Below are positions 34,758 to 46,852 of a stretch of DNA of 64,000 bases, piece after piece. This stretch comes from Jaapia argillacea MUCL 33604 (lineage: Eukaryota > Basidiomycota > Agaricomycetes > Jaapiales > Jaapiaceae). The notes beneath the pieces are model-generated. The model had not been told where the DNA came from. It worked only from the letters and a program-made list of their open reading frames with translations, and did not search any database. Position numbers and translations under genes: made by a program. Numbering within the stretch: position 1 is the stretch's first letter; each line of letters starts with the position of its first letter. The DNA lies in NCBI GenBank assembly GCA_000697665.1, contig KL197712.1, forward strand, positions 1-64,000, in the 5' to 3' direction.

Positions 34758-36164
34758 TCATGATACGGCCATAATGGCTTTGGTCTTGAGACTGGCTTCC
34801 ATCAACGCCCTCTCGAACCCGCGTAAATGCTCCTCGACAATCTTCCTCCCGTCCGGCCTCTTCCTCAATCCAGGTGACCGTGGTGGAGTGACCGGGCTCC
34901 CGTTGGTCAAAACATCACCATCTGCCAAGCCGGCTTCCCACCTCTCGATCCTCAGTCGACTCTGTTCCGCACTATCCCACTCCGTCCGCCATCCACCCAG
35001 TTTGTTCTTTAGGGCACGAATCTTCCGACCCGCATCGGCTGTAGCCGCTCCATTTACTTGAGCGTGCTCCGAGATGGCTGTTAGGGATGTAACAAGGGAT
35101 GCCGTGAATGTTCGAAGATGTGCGAGCTGAGGGATGGTTTTGGCTGGGCTGATTGGGCCGGTAACAGATGGGGGAGGTGGGAAGGTGTCTTTTGTTGGCA
35201 GAGGGGTGTCTGGTTCGGATTCATCGTCTTCATCTCCAAGGTGATTGCGATCGGGGTCCATCTCCCAGTCATTTAGCACTTGAGATGTGGGCAGACTCTC
35301 CTCTACCACTGAAGTGAGTCTTCTGTCGTCGGCGCGGTGTGCGTCAGTCGAAGTTGGTTGGTCCACTAAGTCGTCCACCGACTCTAGCTCATCTAGATGC
35401 CCAAGCGCGTCATTCCCCCCAACCTCCCCGGCAATCTTTCTAAATTCTCGCTCGTACTCCAGTAACTCACGTACTTGCCCTTCTCTATCCCTAGCCGTCT
35501 CGTTTATCCGTCGAATCACGTCGGAAGCGATCTTTTCTAGTCCAGGCTGTGATGGTGATACCACTGCATCTGCATCGAGTCTTCGTAAATGTGAGATGAA
35601 CTTCTCGGTCGTTTCTAAGTCTTGTGCTAGGACGTCCATTGCATCCTGTTCGGGTTGTTTCTTTGATCGACGTCGCGCGGGTGTGGGACTGCCGAAAGTG
35701 GGGTCGATAACTGGAGGTTCATCGATAGTCGTTATGGATGGTGGATCGTCAAGAGACGCGTCCAATACCTCCGCTTGGGCAAGCTCATCTGCGAATGAAG
35801 ATCCGTCCAGCATAACACTAACGTCCGCTTCTCGCTCCCCTTCCCCGTCGATGCCCTCTGCCCCCTCATCATACTCGATCCCAAACTCTTCCGCCAATAG
35901 CTTCGAGCCGGCACTCGGCTCTGGCATCAGTGCAAAAGCCAGCTCGTGCGCTAATGAATGTCGTCCATTTCCATTTCCTGAATCCTCGGCGTCTAGGGCT
36001 TGTACGAGGCTGGATGAGCCACGGAGAGAGGCTGTTGACCGTCGGACGTGGATGCTTTGTCGGGAGGGTGATCTCCGTAGCGCGATAGCAGATTTAGGGG
36101 GCATGAGACGGGTACTTGAGCCCGCAAAAACGTCGTCGTCGTCGTATGAGTCGAATGGTGGCAT
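34758..36164 (-). CDS. Conserved acidic protein of unknown function
   Basis: A single exon of 468 aa from MPPFDSYDDDDVFAGSSTRL; an in-frame ATG at 36260 would add 32 residues without character. An N-terminal basic Ser/Arg patch (RRSPSRQSIHVRRSTASLRG) precedes long acidic stretches and a predicted coiled coil (DVLAQDLETTEKFISHLRRL, RINETARDREGQVRELLEYE). The C-terminus is again helical (IRALKNKLGGWRTEWDSAEQ, IVEEHLRGFERALMEASLKT). I recognise no named family; a structural or adaptor role is possible. It converges with MMS19 across 206 bp. Confidence 0.72.
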   Translation of the reverse strand: MPPFDSYDDDDVFAGSSTRLMPPKSAIALRRSPSRQSIHVRRSTASLRGSSSLVQALDAEDSGNGNGRHSLAHELAFALMPEPSAGSKLLAEEFGIEYDEGAEGIDGEGEREADVSVMLDGSSFADELAQAEVLDASLDDPPSITTIDEPPVIDPTFGSPTPARRRSKKQPEQDAMDVLAQDLETTEKFISHLRRLDADAVVSPSQPGLEKIASDVIRRINETARDREGQVRELLEYEREFRKIAGEVGGNDALGHLDELESVDDLVDQPTSTDAHRADDRRLTSVVEESLPTSQVLNDWEMDPDRNHLGDEDDESEPDTPLPTKDTFPPPPSVTGPISPAKTIPQLAHLRTFTASLVTSLTAISEHAQVNGAATADAGRKIRALKNKLGGWRTEWDSAEQSRLRIERWEAGLADGDVLTNGSPVTPPRSPGLRKRPDGRKIVEEHLRGFERALMEASLKTKAIMAVS

Positions 36165-36480
36165 GTCTAAGGAGGAGGTATGAGGAGAGTTGAAAGATCT
36201 AAGTATGCTGTCCACAGCTGACAAGCAGTGAAGTGACTTTGCGCGTAGCGTGGCAACCAAGAAAGGGCTTTGCCGACCACAACTGCCGAGGGCAATCCAC
36301 CCTCGTTTCTCAACGTCAACTCAAGGCTTGCACCACAGAACCTTAACTTGATCTGCTAGGGTCGCCCTCTTGTGAAAGAATCGTCAGAAACGGATCCAGC
36401 ATCGTGAATGGATCCGAAGCCAGGCTTGGGACAAGATCACGGCTTCCTTTACAGTAAGCTTAGACTGTTCCTTATGGGTG
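36165..36480. other. Intergenic spacer
   Basis: It holds the promoter of the preceding minus-strand gene. Nothing else is recognised. Confidence 0.4.
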
Positions 36481-37570
36481 GTGTTCACGGTGGATTATTG
36501 CTTGGAACGTCGGGCTCTATCTTCCCCGATGATGAAGTCAATCTTGGTACAGTACCTTCAGGTACGGGTCTCTACCGTAATTTCGCATTTGGCTGCAAGG
36601 CTGGACGCGAGCCACTAGTGTGGCACGGGTTGGCAGGTTTCGATTGTTTCATGGTCGACTTGACATACGTGTCTTCACGACGGTCTTCTCAATCCAGCTC
36701 TACCCGGACAGTAGCACTTTGCGAGGAAGCCACGAGCCTCAACACAGTTCCATCGTCAAGGGGGGGGGGGGTCGGGTGGTAATCATTTGCGAAATCTGTG
36801 TTCAATGAATCTCTTCGACGTCTCCGCTCCGTACGCCTTCGGCGTCTGCTAAACTGACGGCCTCCTCTCAGCAGTGTCAGCTAACTCATTTGTTCATGCT
36901 AACCTACATCGACGATTTGATGATCAACGCACACGGGTATGGTGCCCAGGTAGACTTTTCACATTTGTTTATCGTTCGGTCGGGTCACGTTTTGGCACCC
37001 AGTTGCTCATTACTATGCACAGCTACAATGCTCTCAAAGGCGACACTCTCACCTCGATTTTTGCGGCCAAATGACTGGTACACCTTGGCTTGATGAGCAA
37101 AAAAGGCAGAACAGGAATTCGATCATCGGCTGGTGTATATTCTTAATCGCCCTCGTGGCCGTCTTCCACATCAGAAGACCGTGAACGAGTACATATTCGG
37201 TGTCGACGCTGAGAACGAGGCAACGATAAGGAGGTAAGGGTTCCCGTTGCCAGTTCCGATAGTAAAGCGTCATCATTCACTGGTCTATCGTACGCCAGGA
37301 GTCCCAGTATACATCGAACACCAGCACTGGTGAGCTTGTCTCTGAGTGTACCTGTAGCTTCGTTAACTTCGACCCTAGGTACCGTAAGCGAGCTGCCACC
37401 ATCAAGAAGCAGCAGTGGGGTATGTCCATATTCTGCCAAGTTTCACCAAACAAGTTGCTTTCTGGATCCTTGTGTTCACGGGTGGAGTCGTGGATCGGTC
37501 AATTCGACCAAGATGACTGGCTCTATTACACATGTCTGGATGTACTTTCCATTAGCGCTTACCAGTTGCT
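36480..37570 (+). pseudogene. Decayed GH5 glycoside hydrolase copy (relic A)
   Basis: Fragments in shifting frames align in order with the GH5 gene at 54381-55859. LTYIDDLMINAHGYGAQ (about 36900-36950) answers LLDDFMLDSYNYGIK. LITMHSYNALKGDTL (about 37003-37050) answers LISMHSWNAL. AEQEFDHRLVYILNRPRG and TVNEYIFGVDAENEATI (about 37105-37230) answer EEFDNRLVHVLNH and MGQYIFGFEAENEAMIG. ILVFTGG and then YTCLDVLSISAY (about 37468-37560) match the distal barrel. Several stops and frameshifts separate the pieces, and a 12-base G run sits at 36760-36771. No function remains. Relics of introns are visible between pieces. Confidence 0.75.
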
Positions 37571-37802
37571 TACCAGCCCTTGATTATGACGCTGCTGAGA
37601 TGTATTGGGTGGGCTTTTGTGCACAAATCTAATGCATCCGTGGTCCCGTTATGATATCTGTCGATTGGTTTACCCCAACTTGAACCTTAACCCAAATATT
37701 AGAACCGGCCTACTCGAGTTCACACGTTTTGGCTGTCTCTGCTACTGATTGTGATACATTCCTCCCCAATGTCGGATGTGGATATGGCGAATTAATTCTG
37801 TG

Positions 37803-39310
37803 ATGTGGCAAGTAGGCAAGCATCAGTTGCTATCTTGGGCTTGGCGGGCCATCGAGACTGTCATCCAGCTGTGCCTTGGGGTATTTATCTGGTATGTTTT
37901 GTTGCTTTGGCTATAAGTTGGAACATAAGCACTAAGGTCCTGACGGTAGTTATACCTGGTTCTTTTCCATGAATGAAATCGGAGGTGGGTCGGAACATGT
38001 GCTTTGTTGGCATTGCTGATTGATAGCGTCCAGTGAACTGGCTCCTGCGATATTGCCGCTCATGGCTACTTGGAGGTACGAGCTTTCTTCTCCGGTTGAC
38101 AGCTTCAGACTCACCTCAATATCCATCTAGCTATCTACTTGATCATCATCAACGCTTCTTTTCCCGCCGTCCTGATTCTCTATACTTTTCTCTGTCTCAA
38201 TCGTTCCACACACTCCGTCCCCGTTTTTTCAACCCGGTGCCTCGAATTGGTCACAAAGCCGTACGAATGTGTTAATGCTGAAGGCGAGCTGGCAAGATGC
38301 TACAAGGGTCACTGTAACGGAAGATGGAAGCCCCCGCGGACTCACCATTGTTCGACCTGTGGAGTTTGCAGACTTGGCTTTGACCACCATTGTCCCTGGG
38401 TATCTGATCTTCCCTTCTGTTCCTTGGTACGTATCATCTCACTGGAGCCGTCCTTAGCTAGGTAATTGCGTTACGATTCCCCGAACCAAGGCTTTCCTCG
38501 CCCTTCTGTACCTAACTCCCATCACCTTCCTTGCCTCGACATCTCCCATTCGTTCCATCTTAAGAGGACATGTCTCTTTGGCTCTTTCAGTCTCTAGGTC
38601 GGATGATTGGGTGGAGAGAGTATGGTGGGACTGGCCCGGATCGTGGCTTTTAGTATGCGGACCGTTGGGTCGCTGGCCTGTTGGCGCTCTCCTCGGTTTC
38701 AGAGTGTTATCAAAGAGACGAGAACCAGAAATGACTGGTTTTCCGGGAGATATGGTCGTAAACCCTCATCTCGCCACTGTGCTGCTGGTCGGAATTGGCT
38801 TGTTTCTGTCGGTTTTCACATTCGTGAGTTTCATTCTGAGACGCTCGACTTAATATGCTCGTGCTGATCCATCACCAGGGTCTCGCGATAACCACTACTC
38901 GAAATATCCTTCGAGGACAAACGACACTTGACACTTTTCGTCCTCGGATCAATCCTGAGAAGGTTGTCGGCGCGCAGTCAAGTTTCATCTGTATTCCGAC
39001 TTGCACCTGCGAAGATACCATCGACCGTCACACTATCGATAACTGCGCTGCAATTTCGACATGCCGGAGAGTAATTCCGATCCTTCCTTCAGACCGTCCT
39101 TATGATTTGGGCTACTGGGAAAACTGGAAGCGATTCTCTGCCTTGCCTTTGTTCCCGCGTCTTCTCCGTGCTGGCGATCCAGACAAGTGAGTGGACACTC
39201 TCAAACAAAGGATAGCTTCTCAACTGTTCTATCCTAGCTTTGTTTGGCCGGATCTGAACCCCAAGATGATGATGAGACTGATTCCAAGGGAGGATTGTAA
39301 GACCCGTTGA
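37803..39310 (+). CDS. DHHC-type protein S-palmitoyltransferase
   Basis: Seven exons (37803-37891, 37950-37984, 38034-38075, 38131-38399, 38458-38823, 38879-39186, 39238-39310) give 393 aa. Two N-terminal membrane segments ([19 protein letters not shown] and [20 protein letters not shown]) precede the cysteine-rich domain [26 protein letters not shown], which holds the catalytic DHHC cysteine. Two more membrane segments follow ([16 protein letters not shown] and [17 protein letters not shown]), then [16 protein letters not shown], equivalent to the TTxE region. Such enzymes attach palmitate to cysteines of membrane proteins at the ER, Golgi or vacuole. The target is unknown; the overall layout is closest to yeast Pfa-type members. 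Confidence 0.88.
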
Positions 39311-39699
39311 TCCCGTTCTCAGGCTACGGTGACACCTGTTCAGCCAGATCACGCGCCTTCTCCTTGAGAATTTATCCTCTTGCAAATGGAATTGCGAATC
39401 GCTTTATGCCCAATGCATTTCGATACCTATCTACAACAAGTTGCCATTATGGCAATGCTATCATACTCGCAGGCGGACAGTAACAGAAATGTCATGTCAT
39501 CCACCAAAGAAGTGTTTTACAAAGAAATAGAGCAGGCGTCAAGTAAAATAGTTCCACAGTTACGCAAGATGACATCGTTAAATCGTACAGTCGTGACGAC
39601 ATCCGACCAGTGAATGGTTCGCCGAATGATATCGCGGTTGTCGTGATAAGGGAACACCAACATGACATACGGGAGGAACTCTCGCGACCGGGATCAGGT

Positions 39700-40449
39700 T
39701 CAACTGTTCGTTCTATCACGAGATAGGGTCGCGACTTCCGACTGATACTCTGCCGACTGCTTCACGACTGATCTCCCATTTCCACCACCGATATCTCTCG
39801 TCCTAGTCATCCCACCAAATATCTTAGATAGGCGTGTTCCGGTGGAAATATTGGAACCGGAACCCGCGGCTTTAGTCTCGTTGTACTGCAAAGCGAAGAC
39901 GTCGAGCTGTTGCCTGAATCCAAGATTTGGGCAGACGATCGCCCGCTTTTCTCGGACGAAGGAGATGGACTTGTCTGGTGAAAAGCCTTTGGTAGCGACA
40001 AGGTAGGCGCAAACAACTGTAGCGCTGCGACTGATTCCCATTGCGCAATGAACCTGAGAGTAGCGGTTTGATGTCTGGACACAAGAAGAAGGCTTGACAC
40101 TTACTAGAACCTTGTGTTCTTTGTTCTCTAGAGCCGTTTTGATGAACTCCGTTGTATCATCCAAATACCGCAAAATGTCCGCTTCCGAGCTATCGGGGAT
40201 TGCGACATGCATCCTGCGCAATCGGGGCTCCATTCGAGCAGAGAAGGAGGGCTCGAGTTCCATGACCGTGAGGACATGGGTGATCCCCAACTTGATGAGT
40301 TGATCCTCATCCTGGGCTAGGAGTAGCCCGGAGAGATAAAGGCGGGGAACAACGAGGGTAGCATTCCGAGCGAGGGATCTTGAGGATGCCGCGGTGGTAG
40401 TTACGCTCGCTGTCGCTATCTGCAAAGTGGGTGACGAGAATGACAGCAT
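39700..40449 (-). CDS. Dual-specificity protein phosphatase
   Basis: Two exons (40449-40105, 40053-39700) separated by a 51-bp intron give 232 aa. The DSP fold reads VVPRLYLSGLLLAQDEDQLI, LGITHVLTVMELEPSF, MHVAIPDSSEADILRYLDDT, then the P-loop VHCAMGISRSATVVCAYLV with catalytic Cys118 and Arg at HCxxxxxR, and SPDKSISFVREKRAIVCPNL. The acidic DSSEAD segment supplies the likely general-acid aspartate. The enzyme removes phosphate from Tyr and Ser/Thr of protein substrates such as MAP kinases. The intron is in phase and lacks stops, so an unspliced form with 17 extra residues just before the active site is also translatable. It diverges from the CLC gene across 190 bp. Confidence 0.9.
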   Translation of the reverse strand: MLSFSSPTLQIATASVTTTAASSRSLARNATLVVPRLYLSGLLLAQDEDQLIKLGITHVLTVMELEPSFSARMEPRLRRMHVAIPDSSEADILRYLDDTTEFIKTALENKEHKVLVSVKPSSCVQTSNRYSQVHCAMGISRSATVVCAYLVATKGFSPDKSISFVREKRAIVCPNLGFRQQLDVFALQYNETKAAGSGSNISTGTRLSKIFGGMTRTRDIGGGNGRSVVKQSAEYQSEVATLSRDRTNS

Positions 40450-40639
40450 TTGGATGAGAAAGATGAACTTGCATCGTGCACAATTGGCGACCGAAAGGTG
40501 GTGCCTCGAGGTCGAATTTGGAAGAAGACAATGATAGATGTGGACACTATGCAAGTCAACAAGTCTAATTTCGTTACTCACCGCCAGCGGGATCTAAATT
40601 TATACTGCCAGTTGACCACCAGTCTTGGTTTTCTGCGTC

Positions 40640-43600
40640 ATGGCCACCGACGTGTCTCACAATGGGATTGAAACGCAGCAAGATCGTCTACTGTATGTAC
40701 AGCTGTGAGTCGGGCGTGTGGCAATTCTGACCGACGGCTACCCTTAGCTCTGACAATCCATGGTTCAAGGCCGAACACGATATTCCTGCTGAAGAAATGC
40801 TGGAGTTGACCTCCGAAATTGATCACTGGACCGACATCGATCACACGAAACGGACGAAATACGAGGATGGAAGCACGATAGACTGGCTCCGTGAGGAGGG
40901 TGCTGAGAGAGAGCGTCAGCAACGGCTTCGCTCGCAACCAGGGTTGCGTGGATTGCTATTGCCCATCCTCGATACTTCAACGATGTGGCTCATTGTTGTC
41001 GCGACAGGAGTGGGCGTTGGAATAGCAGGTGCGTGGCTGGATGTGCTGGTTAAATGGTACGAGTGGTTAGTCATGTATAGGGAACTTCGCCGTAATGGAG
41101 CACTTTATTTTCAACCAGGTTGAGTGATCTTCGTGAGGGACGGTGCTCCTACGGTTTCTTTTATAACCAAGTAGCATGCTGTAGTGGTCTTGACCGTGAG
41201 CGGCTTCTACCCTATTCTCTAGGCCCTTCAACAGCGACTGAGTCGTATCCTTAATCATCTAGCGGGTGAGATATGCACTGAATGGCGAACGTGGAGCCAA
41301 TGGTTGAACGTGCAATCCATCCTCGGGCAATCCCTTCTCCAGTCATTTGTATACATGGCTTTGGCCGTAAGCATCCTCCGCTTCACAGGCAGTTATCGAT
41401 GTATGACCGGCCTCTTAGGTCGCGTTTGCCTCGAGTGCGGCGGTGCTCGTTCAGACGTATGCCCCGTAGTGAGTATACACTCATTTGACTGGGAAAGAGA
41501 CACTAATCAGCCACTCGCAGCGCATTTCACACAGGAAGTGAGTGGAATATTCTGGATGATCAGAGGGTAACTTATGACATAACATCCTTGCCTCAGTCCC
41601 AGAAATCAAGGCAGTACGTCTCCACCCACAAGCTCTCACAACATTTTGCTCACGCTGACCATCGTGTTTAGATTCTGGGAGGTTATGTATTCGACTCTTT
41701 TCTCAGCGGTTGGACCCTTTTGATCAAAGGCCTTGGTCTCGCTCTCGCCGTGGCCTCAGGTCTATCACTCGGCAAGGAGGTAAGACATGTCACCATCATT
41801 AATTCACTCTCTTATCTTGCATAAACAGGGTCCCCTGGTTCACGTTGCATGTTGCATGGCATTCAACTTATCGAGATGTTTCAAAGAATTTCGGCACAAC
41901 GAAGGTCTTGTCCTGTGTGGTTCTGATTTTACCATCTCAAATTCACAGCAGTTGTCATCCAGCGCAAAAGCGTAAGCTTCTAGCTGCGGCCGCAGCTGCA
42001 GGTGTCTCAGTCGCTTTCGGTAGTCCACTCGGAGGTGTGTTGTTCGGGCTTGAGGGTAAGCGTGCTCCACTTCCTACGAGTTGAGAACTCTGAGTCCTCA
42101 TGGTAGAGTGAAGAGCTTGACACGTTCTCCAACGAAACCGAGGTTATGTGGCGAGCGTTTGTCACTTCTGTGATCGCGGCAGTGTCCCTGCAATATGTTG
42201 ATCCCTTTGGTACCTCAAAACTAGTCCTGTTCCAGGCAAGCACAATCTCGTCACAGTGTCTTATTTCAGAGTTTTCATATCAAACTAGGTTACAAGTATC
42301 AGCGACACCTGGAGGGGGTTTGAGTTGGTGCGCACATTGCAGATCGTTCTCATCTGACTTATCTTAAGCAGACCATTATTATAGGCGCCGTGGCTCTTCC
42401 TTGGGGTTGTGGGGGTGAATACATTTCGTTTTCGTTTACCATTGTTTCTTTACCGACGTATCGCTACTAGGGCATCCTCGGACCCGTCCTCATCAAGCTG
42501 AACGTTGCAGTGGCTGTATACCGCCGCCACAGTATGCCGAATGACTGGCCCGTGCTCGAAGTCATTGGCGTCTCTGCTATCACAGCCGCGATCAGTTATC
42601 TAGTCAGTCGTTCACTCTTGGAGTCCACTTTTCCATTACGACCTGAGCTCCATTTTAGGTGGTATTCCTGAGGTAGCTGCAAGTAACGTTACACGCTGCG
42701 ACTACTAACTCTAGGCTCTAGGGTACAGTCATCAGAATTGGTCGCGAATCTCTTCCAAGAATGTGATCCATCCAAGGGTGACTATCACGGGCTTTGCAAG
42801 TAGGTCTTCTGTTTCGAATTGCTCCTTAGATCCTCCCGTTGATAGGCCAAACAGCCCGACAGCAATGTGGCACAACGTCTTCTTATTGACACTTACTGCT
42901 GCCGTCAAAATCATTCTGACCGCGTGGACGTTTGGGATGATGGTAATTAAAACAATTTTACCCTGATGTCTCGCTGATAGCTCTCGAAGATCCCTGCGGG
43001 CATTTTCCTCCCTACTATTGCTATTGGAGCGTCATTGGGCCGTGCAGTTGGCCTGCTCACGTACGTGTCAATTTCCCTTCTTTGTATTCAAGCTCATCAA
43101 TTTACCCATTCCAGCCAAGGTCTCTATCGAGCGTACCCGACAGCTTGGGTATTTTCTGCCTGCCCTCCAGATCCATCTGTTCGTTGTATTTCACCCGGGT
43201 TCTATGCTGTCATTGGCGCATCAGCTATGCTTGGAGGGGTCACTCGGATGACTAGTCGGTCAATTCTCCTATCCTCCTGTCCACCTTCTGACCTTACCTC
43301 GTCTAGTTTCTCTGGTTGTCATTCTTTTTGAAGTTTGTGTGGTCTTGTCATTGATGATTAGATCATTCACTTACTTGCTCCATCTTCAAGCTGACTGGAG
43401 CGTTGTCTCATGTTTTGCCTATCATGATTTCAGTCATGGTTTCCAAATGGGTCGGCGACGCCTTTGGCAAGGGGGGTATCTACTCAGCGTGGATTGCGAT
43501 GAAACGGTACCCGTGGCTTCCCTCGGTGGAATACCGCGATAAAGGCGAGACGGCCGCACATGTGATGAGACCGGTGGAAGAACTGGTATTGATTGACAGT

Positions 43601-44214
43601 TCCCAGTGCACCCTACATGACCTCGGTTCGTATCGCTCCCACCTAGCACTTCTACCACTCAGCATGCTCTCTTTCCAGATGTTCTCTCAACAGATGATCG
43701 CTTCTACGGTTATCCGGTCGTAAATGCAGGTCAACTTTTGGGCTACGTGAACAGGGATAAGCTGCGATCTTCTATTGGTTCGCTACTCGGCTGCGGATAT
43801 CCTAATCGATAGCTGAAGTGCTTCGTAGAACCCCTTCTTTCCGAAGAATCATCATCTGGAACGTCTCCCCGTTGCACCTTCACTCGCAACGTCTCCTCAA
43901 ATGAGGCTGACGCGCTCAATCTTTCTCCAATCATGGAGAAAGTCGTGGTTCAGTTGCGGAAAGAGGTTCCGCAGGAACTTGTTGTTAACATGTTCCAGAA
44001 GCTCGTACGCAGTTCCCTTCCTGCTATTCCTGCTATCCGCTGATGGTTCTGAAACGCGCCCGTCCAGAACGTGCGACATATCATGTTCACCCAGGCCGGG
44101 CAGCTGACAGGAATGCTGACCAAGGCGGATGTGGTCGAATTCTTGAATGCAGAGTTTCCCTATGCTGCCGCACTCGCTTCAACACCTCGAATGGTAGAAT
44201 CTTTCTTCAGGTGA
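40640..44214 (+). CDS. CLC-family chloride transporter/channel
   Basis: A many-exon gene (at least 14 short exons) whose translation is continuous CLC sequence. It starts MATDVSHNGIETQQDRLLSD. Membrane region includes STMWLIVVATGVGVGIAGAW, KWLSDLREGRCSYGFFYN, HTGIPEIKAILGGYVFDSF, the key loop SLGKEGPLVHVACCMAF, AAAAAGVSVAFGSPLGGVLF-GLEE, IPAGIFLPTIAIGASLGRAV and GFYAVIGASAMLGGVTRMT. Two C-terminal CBS domains follow (ETAAHVMRPVEELVLIDSSQ and RHIMFTQAGQLTGMLTKADV). The glutamate of GKEGP is the gating/proton glutamate, which suggests Cl-/H+ exchange in Golgi, endosome or vacuole like yeast Gef1. The usual GSGIP reads HTGIP. Stop TGA is at 44212-44214. Not every middle exon border was fixed. 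Confidence 0.88.
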
Positions 44215-44418
44215 TGTACCTATTGCCATGGATAGAGATACACATCATGTACAACTCGTTCTGAATATACACTACTATTACCGGAAGGTCGGGGACTAAG
44301 ATTAGAGGGCGAGATTGAGTAGGGCGGATGATGAATAGCGTTGCAAAATGGACACTCGTGACAGATACATGAGAACAGGGACATTGAGAAGGGAGGTTGA
44401 TATATATGGATGGATCGT

Positions 44419-46852
44419 TCATTCGACGGTGGGGCGCAACTGTTGCACGCGATTGAGTTGGTATCCTTCAAGTCGCCGTAAGTAAATGGAAAAAGGTAAT
44501 TCACGCCTCTGGACTTACTCGTAAACGGGCAGTTTGTTGCAAGAATAGACATCACGCGGATAACCTCGTTGAATGAGGCAAGCAAAGCCACCTCCCTCGG
44601 AGAAGGGGTGGATATGGATGATGCTTCACGACGAGCTCCCTCGCTCCTCATGTGACAGAGGAAAACCTCGGAGACAGCGGCGAGCAATGTCTTAAAATCG
44701 ATATCAGTCACGGTGAGTACAGATCCTCAATTGGACAGCAGACATACGCCAATGATGGGATTAGTAAAATGGATACTATCCAAATTCGTCTTTCGCAGTG
44801 TTTCGACCACTGAGTTCGCAGCTGCCAGAGACTTTCTACGAGAATTTTGATCGTCTCGAACAAATACGCTGTGCAGTTGGATGATGGCGGCCTGTGCGAA
44901 AGCATGGCCGAGTAACACGCAGCGGACGACCTCAGGTGCCACGAGGTCTTCACTCATGGGGAGGAGCACCGGAGTGAATCGGTCGGTGAGACGATCCAAG
45001 TTTCGTAGCCGCGTACGAATTTCGTTCAATTCCGACATGTTTTGAGCTTCCGAGAGATTTCGGTGATTAGAGGACAGATAACCATATCTAAGATCGGTTG
45101 CTTACTGGACTTGAACTTGGCGGCAAGCTGGGTTGCTTGTTCAAACAAAACTGCGGATTTGACAGCAACCGCCATAATGGAGAATCCTTCAATAGTGTTA
45201 TCCGATACCGTGTCGGTCAAGAAATTTGTCAAGGTCCTCGAGCTTCTCGGCCTGGTCGGAGACAAGACACCCTGGGATATTGGATTTAGCAAAAATGCGT
45301 TCAACTACAGAAGTGGGGAATAGAATCAAACCTGTTCGTAACCTTCTCGCTCCAGCGGCCAGGGCGTGTCAATCTCCGTCATGAGGGTCTCATCATTGGA
45401 TATGAACGCAGGTGAGCCCAAGACGGCCGACCATACCCGATCCAGCACAAACGTCTGCCAAAACGCATTGATACGTTCCCCTTCCTCTATCTGATTTCGC
45501 GACGGAGGCAACGTAACGAGTATACCACCAATACCCCGCCCTTCCCCGATATGTTCATCATCACCATCTTCGCTTCGAATCTTATTCAAATGGCATGCGA
45601 ACGCCATGGACACAGCACTAGTGGAATGGTACCTCCCTTCCAAAAACCTCCCACTCCTAAAAAAGTAATAAGCGAGGATGACCTCCGCTTGGATCGTGTG
45701 CATTTCTTTCTGGGGATGGTCCCCCGAAAGTGCAACCGAAAGATGATGCTGAGCGCGGGAGAGGAATACGGGCTCTCGTGCCATTAGGTCGGCGGAATTT
45801 GAGAAATGAATGCCCATGAGGTAAATCACGCTGAGAAGAGCGGGCAGAGGACGGTCGGTGGAGACTTGACTGGATGCCGATTGTAAAAATCTTGGGGTCG
45901 AGAGGCACCAACCGAATTGCGAGGCGTGCGGGAGGAATAAACTCATCCTGAATGTCGTTAACATTCCGAAATCAATCTCAATGTAATTTGGTATTGATGG
46001 AGACGCGAGTTAGAACTCACAGGAGCCGTGAAACATCAGATGGAGGCTCTTGGGTCTCCCACCATGACGCATGATGATGCCCGGAGGGAGGTGCACCCCT
46101 ACCCCGACCGTGATGGGACGATCCGCGAAGTGACGGAGAGCTTGAACTGGGAAAGGAAGGACTCGTACGAGGATCGCGACCTGTGCGTGACCAAAAAGTC
46201 AATCAGAAGATCCAACCAGAAATTACATGCAACCCTGGAACATAGACACCACGGAAACAAAGACAAAAGACTAACCGCCAGCGTGCATACCCGAAGAATA
46301 TCCGGACGTCGGAGAAAGTCCGGAGTCACGTCCCCCCATTAGACTTGGGTTAACCATTGGTAGTGCAGGAGGGGATCTCGATAAACGAAGGTTGCCAGGA
46401 CCCAAGGAAGCAGATGAAGAAGGGTGGGTTTGTCTATATGTCGCGTGTGGATCATGCAATGTGACGGAAGCCGATGCTTCCCCAGGATGCTCCAATTCTT
46501 TGATGCGAGTCTCGAGGAGGGCGATGTTCTCCTCAAGAATCTCGGTTCTCGTACGTCCCTGACCATCACCGTATTCACAGTCTTCTTGTCTACGTCCACG
46601 CAAACAAGGGCCACAGATGGGCCTGGCACCATCGCATTTCTGGTGGCCGAACAGAAAGAAATGTAAGTAGGGGACTTGAGTAGACATGAATGGGGAGATT
46701 GAGTACCATTTTGCGTTTCCTGCATCAACATATTGCGCTCGTGAGTACGACGCACATGGAGGAGGTACATGACTCGTGGCGTACCTGCAGTTGATGCACG
46801 CTTTCCCTCTTTGCAAGGGGCCCGACGAAGATGGCTCGCCTGAGGTAGACAT
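44419..46852 (-). CDS. Zn2Cys6 fungal transcription factor
   Basis: The gene starts MSTSGEPSSSGPLQRGKACI. Exon 1 (46852-46785), a 13-nt micro-exon (46719-46707) and exon 3 (from 46639) together build the zinc cluster CINCRKRKMKCDGARPICGP-CLRGRRQEDC, with all six cysteines in place. A linker coiled coil (RTRTEILEENIALLETRIKE) follows, then a Ser/His-rich region, and the fungal-specific middle homology region (LLSVIYLMGIHFSNSADLMA, INAFWQTFVLDRVWSAVLGS-PAFISNDETLMTEIDTPWPL). The gene ends CPFTRYQLNRVQQLRPTVE with TGA at 44419-44421. It is a nuclear DNA-binding regulator; its targets cannot be told. It converges with the CLC gene, with only 204 bp between stops. Confidence 0.88.

Noticed and set aside
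35287-36183. Open frame of 298 codons on the plus strand
   Set aside because: Serine-rich shadow of the acidic protein on the minus strand.
36760-36771. Run of 12 G as a possible G-quadruplex or regulatory tract
   Set aside because: A single homopolymer within a decayed GH5 relic; more simply slippage in unconstrained sequence.
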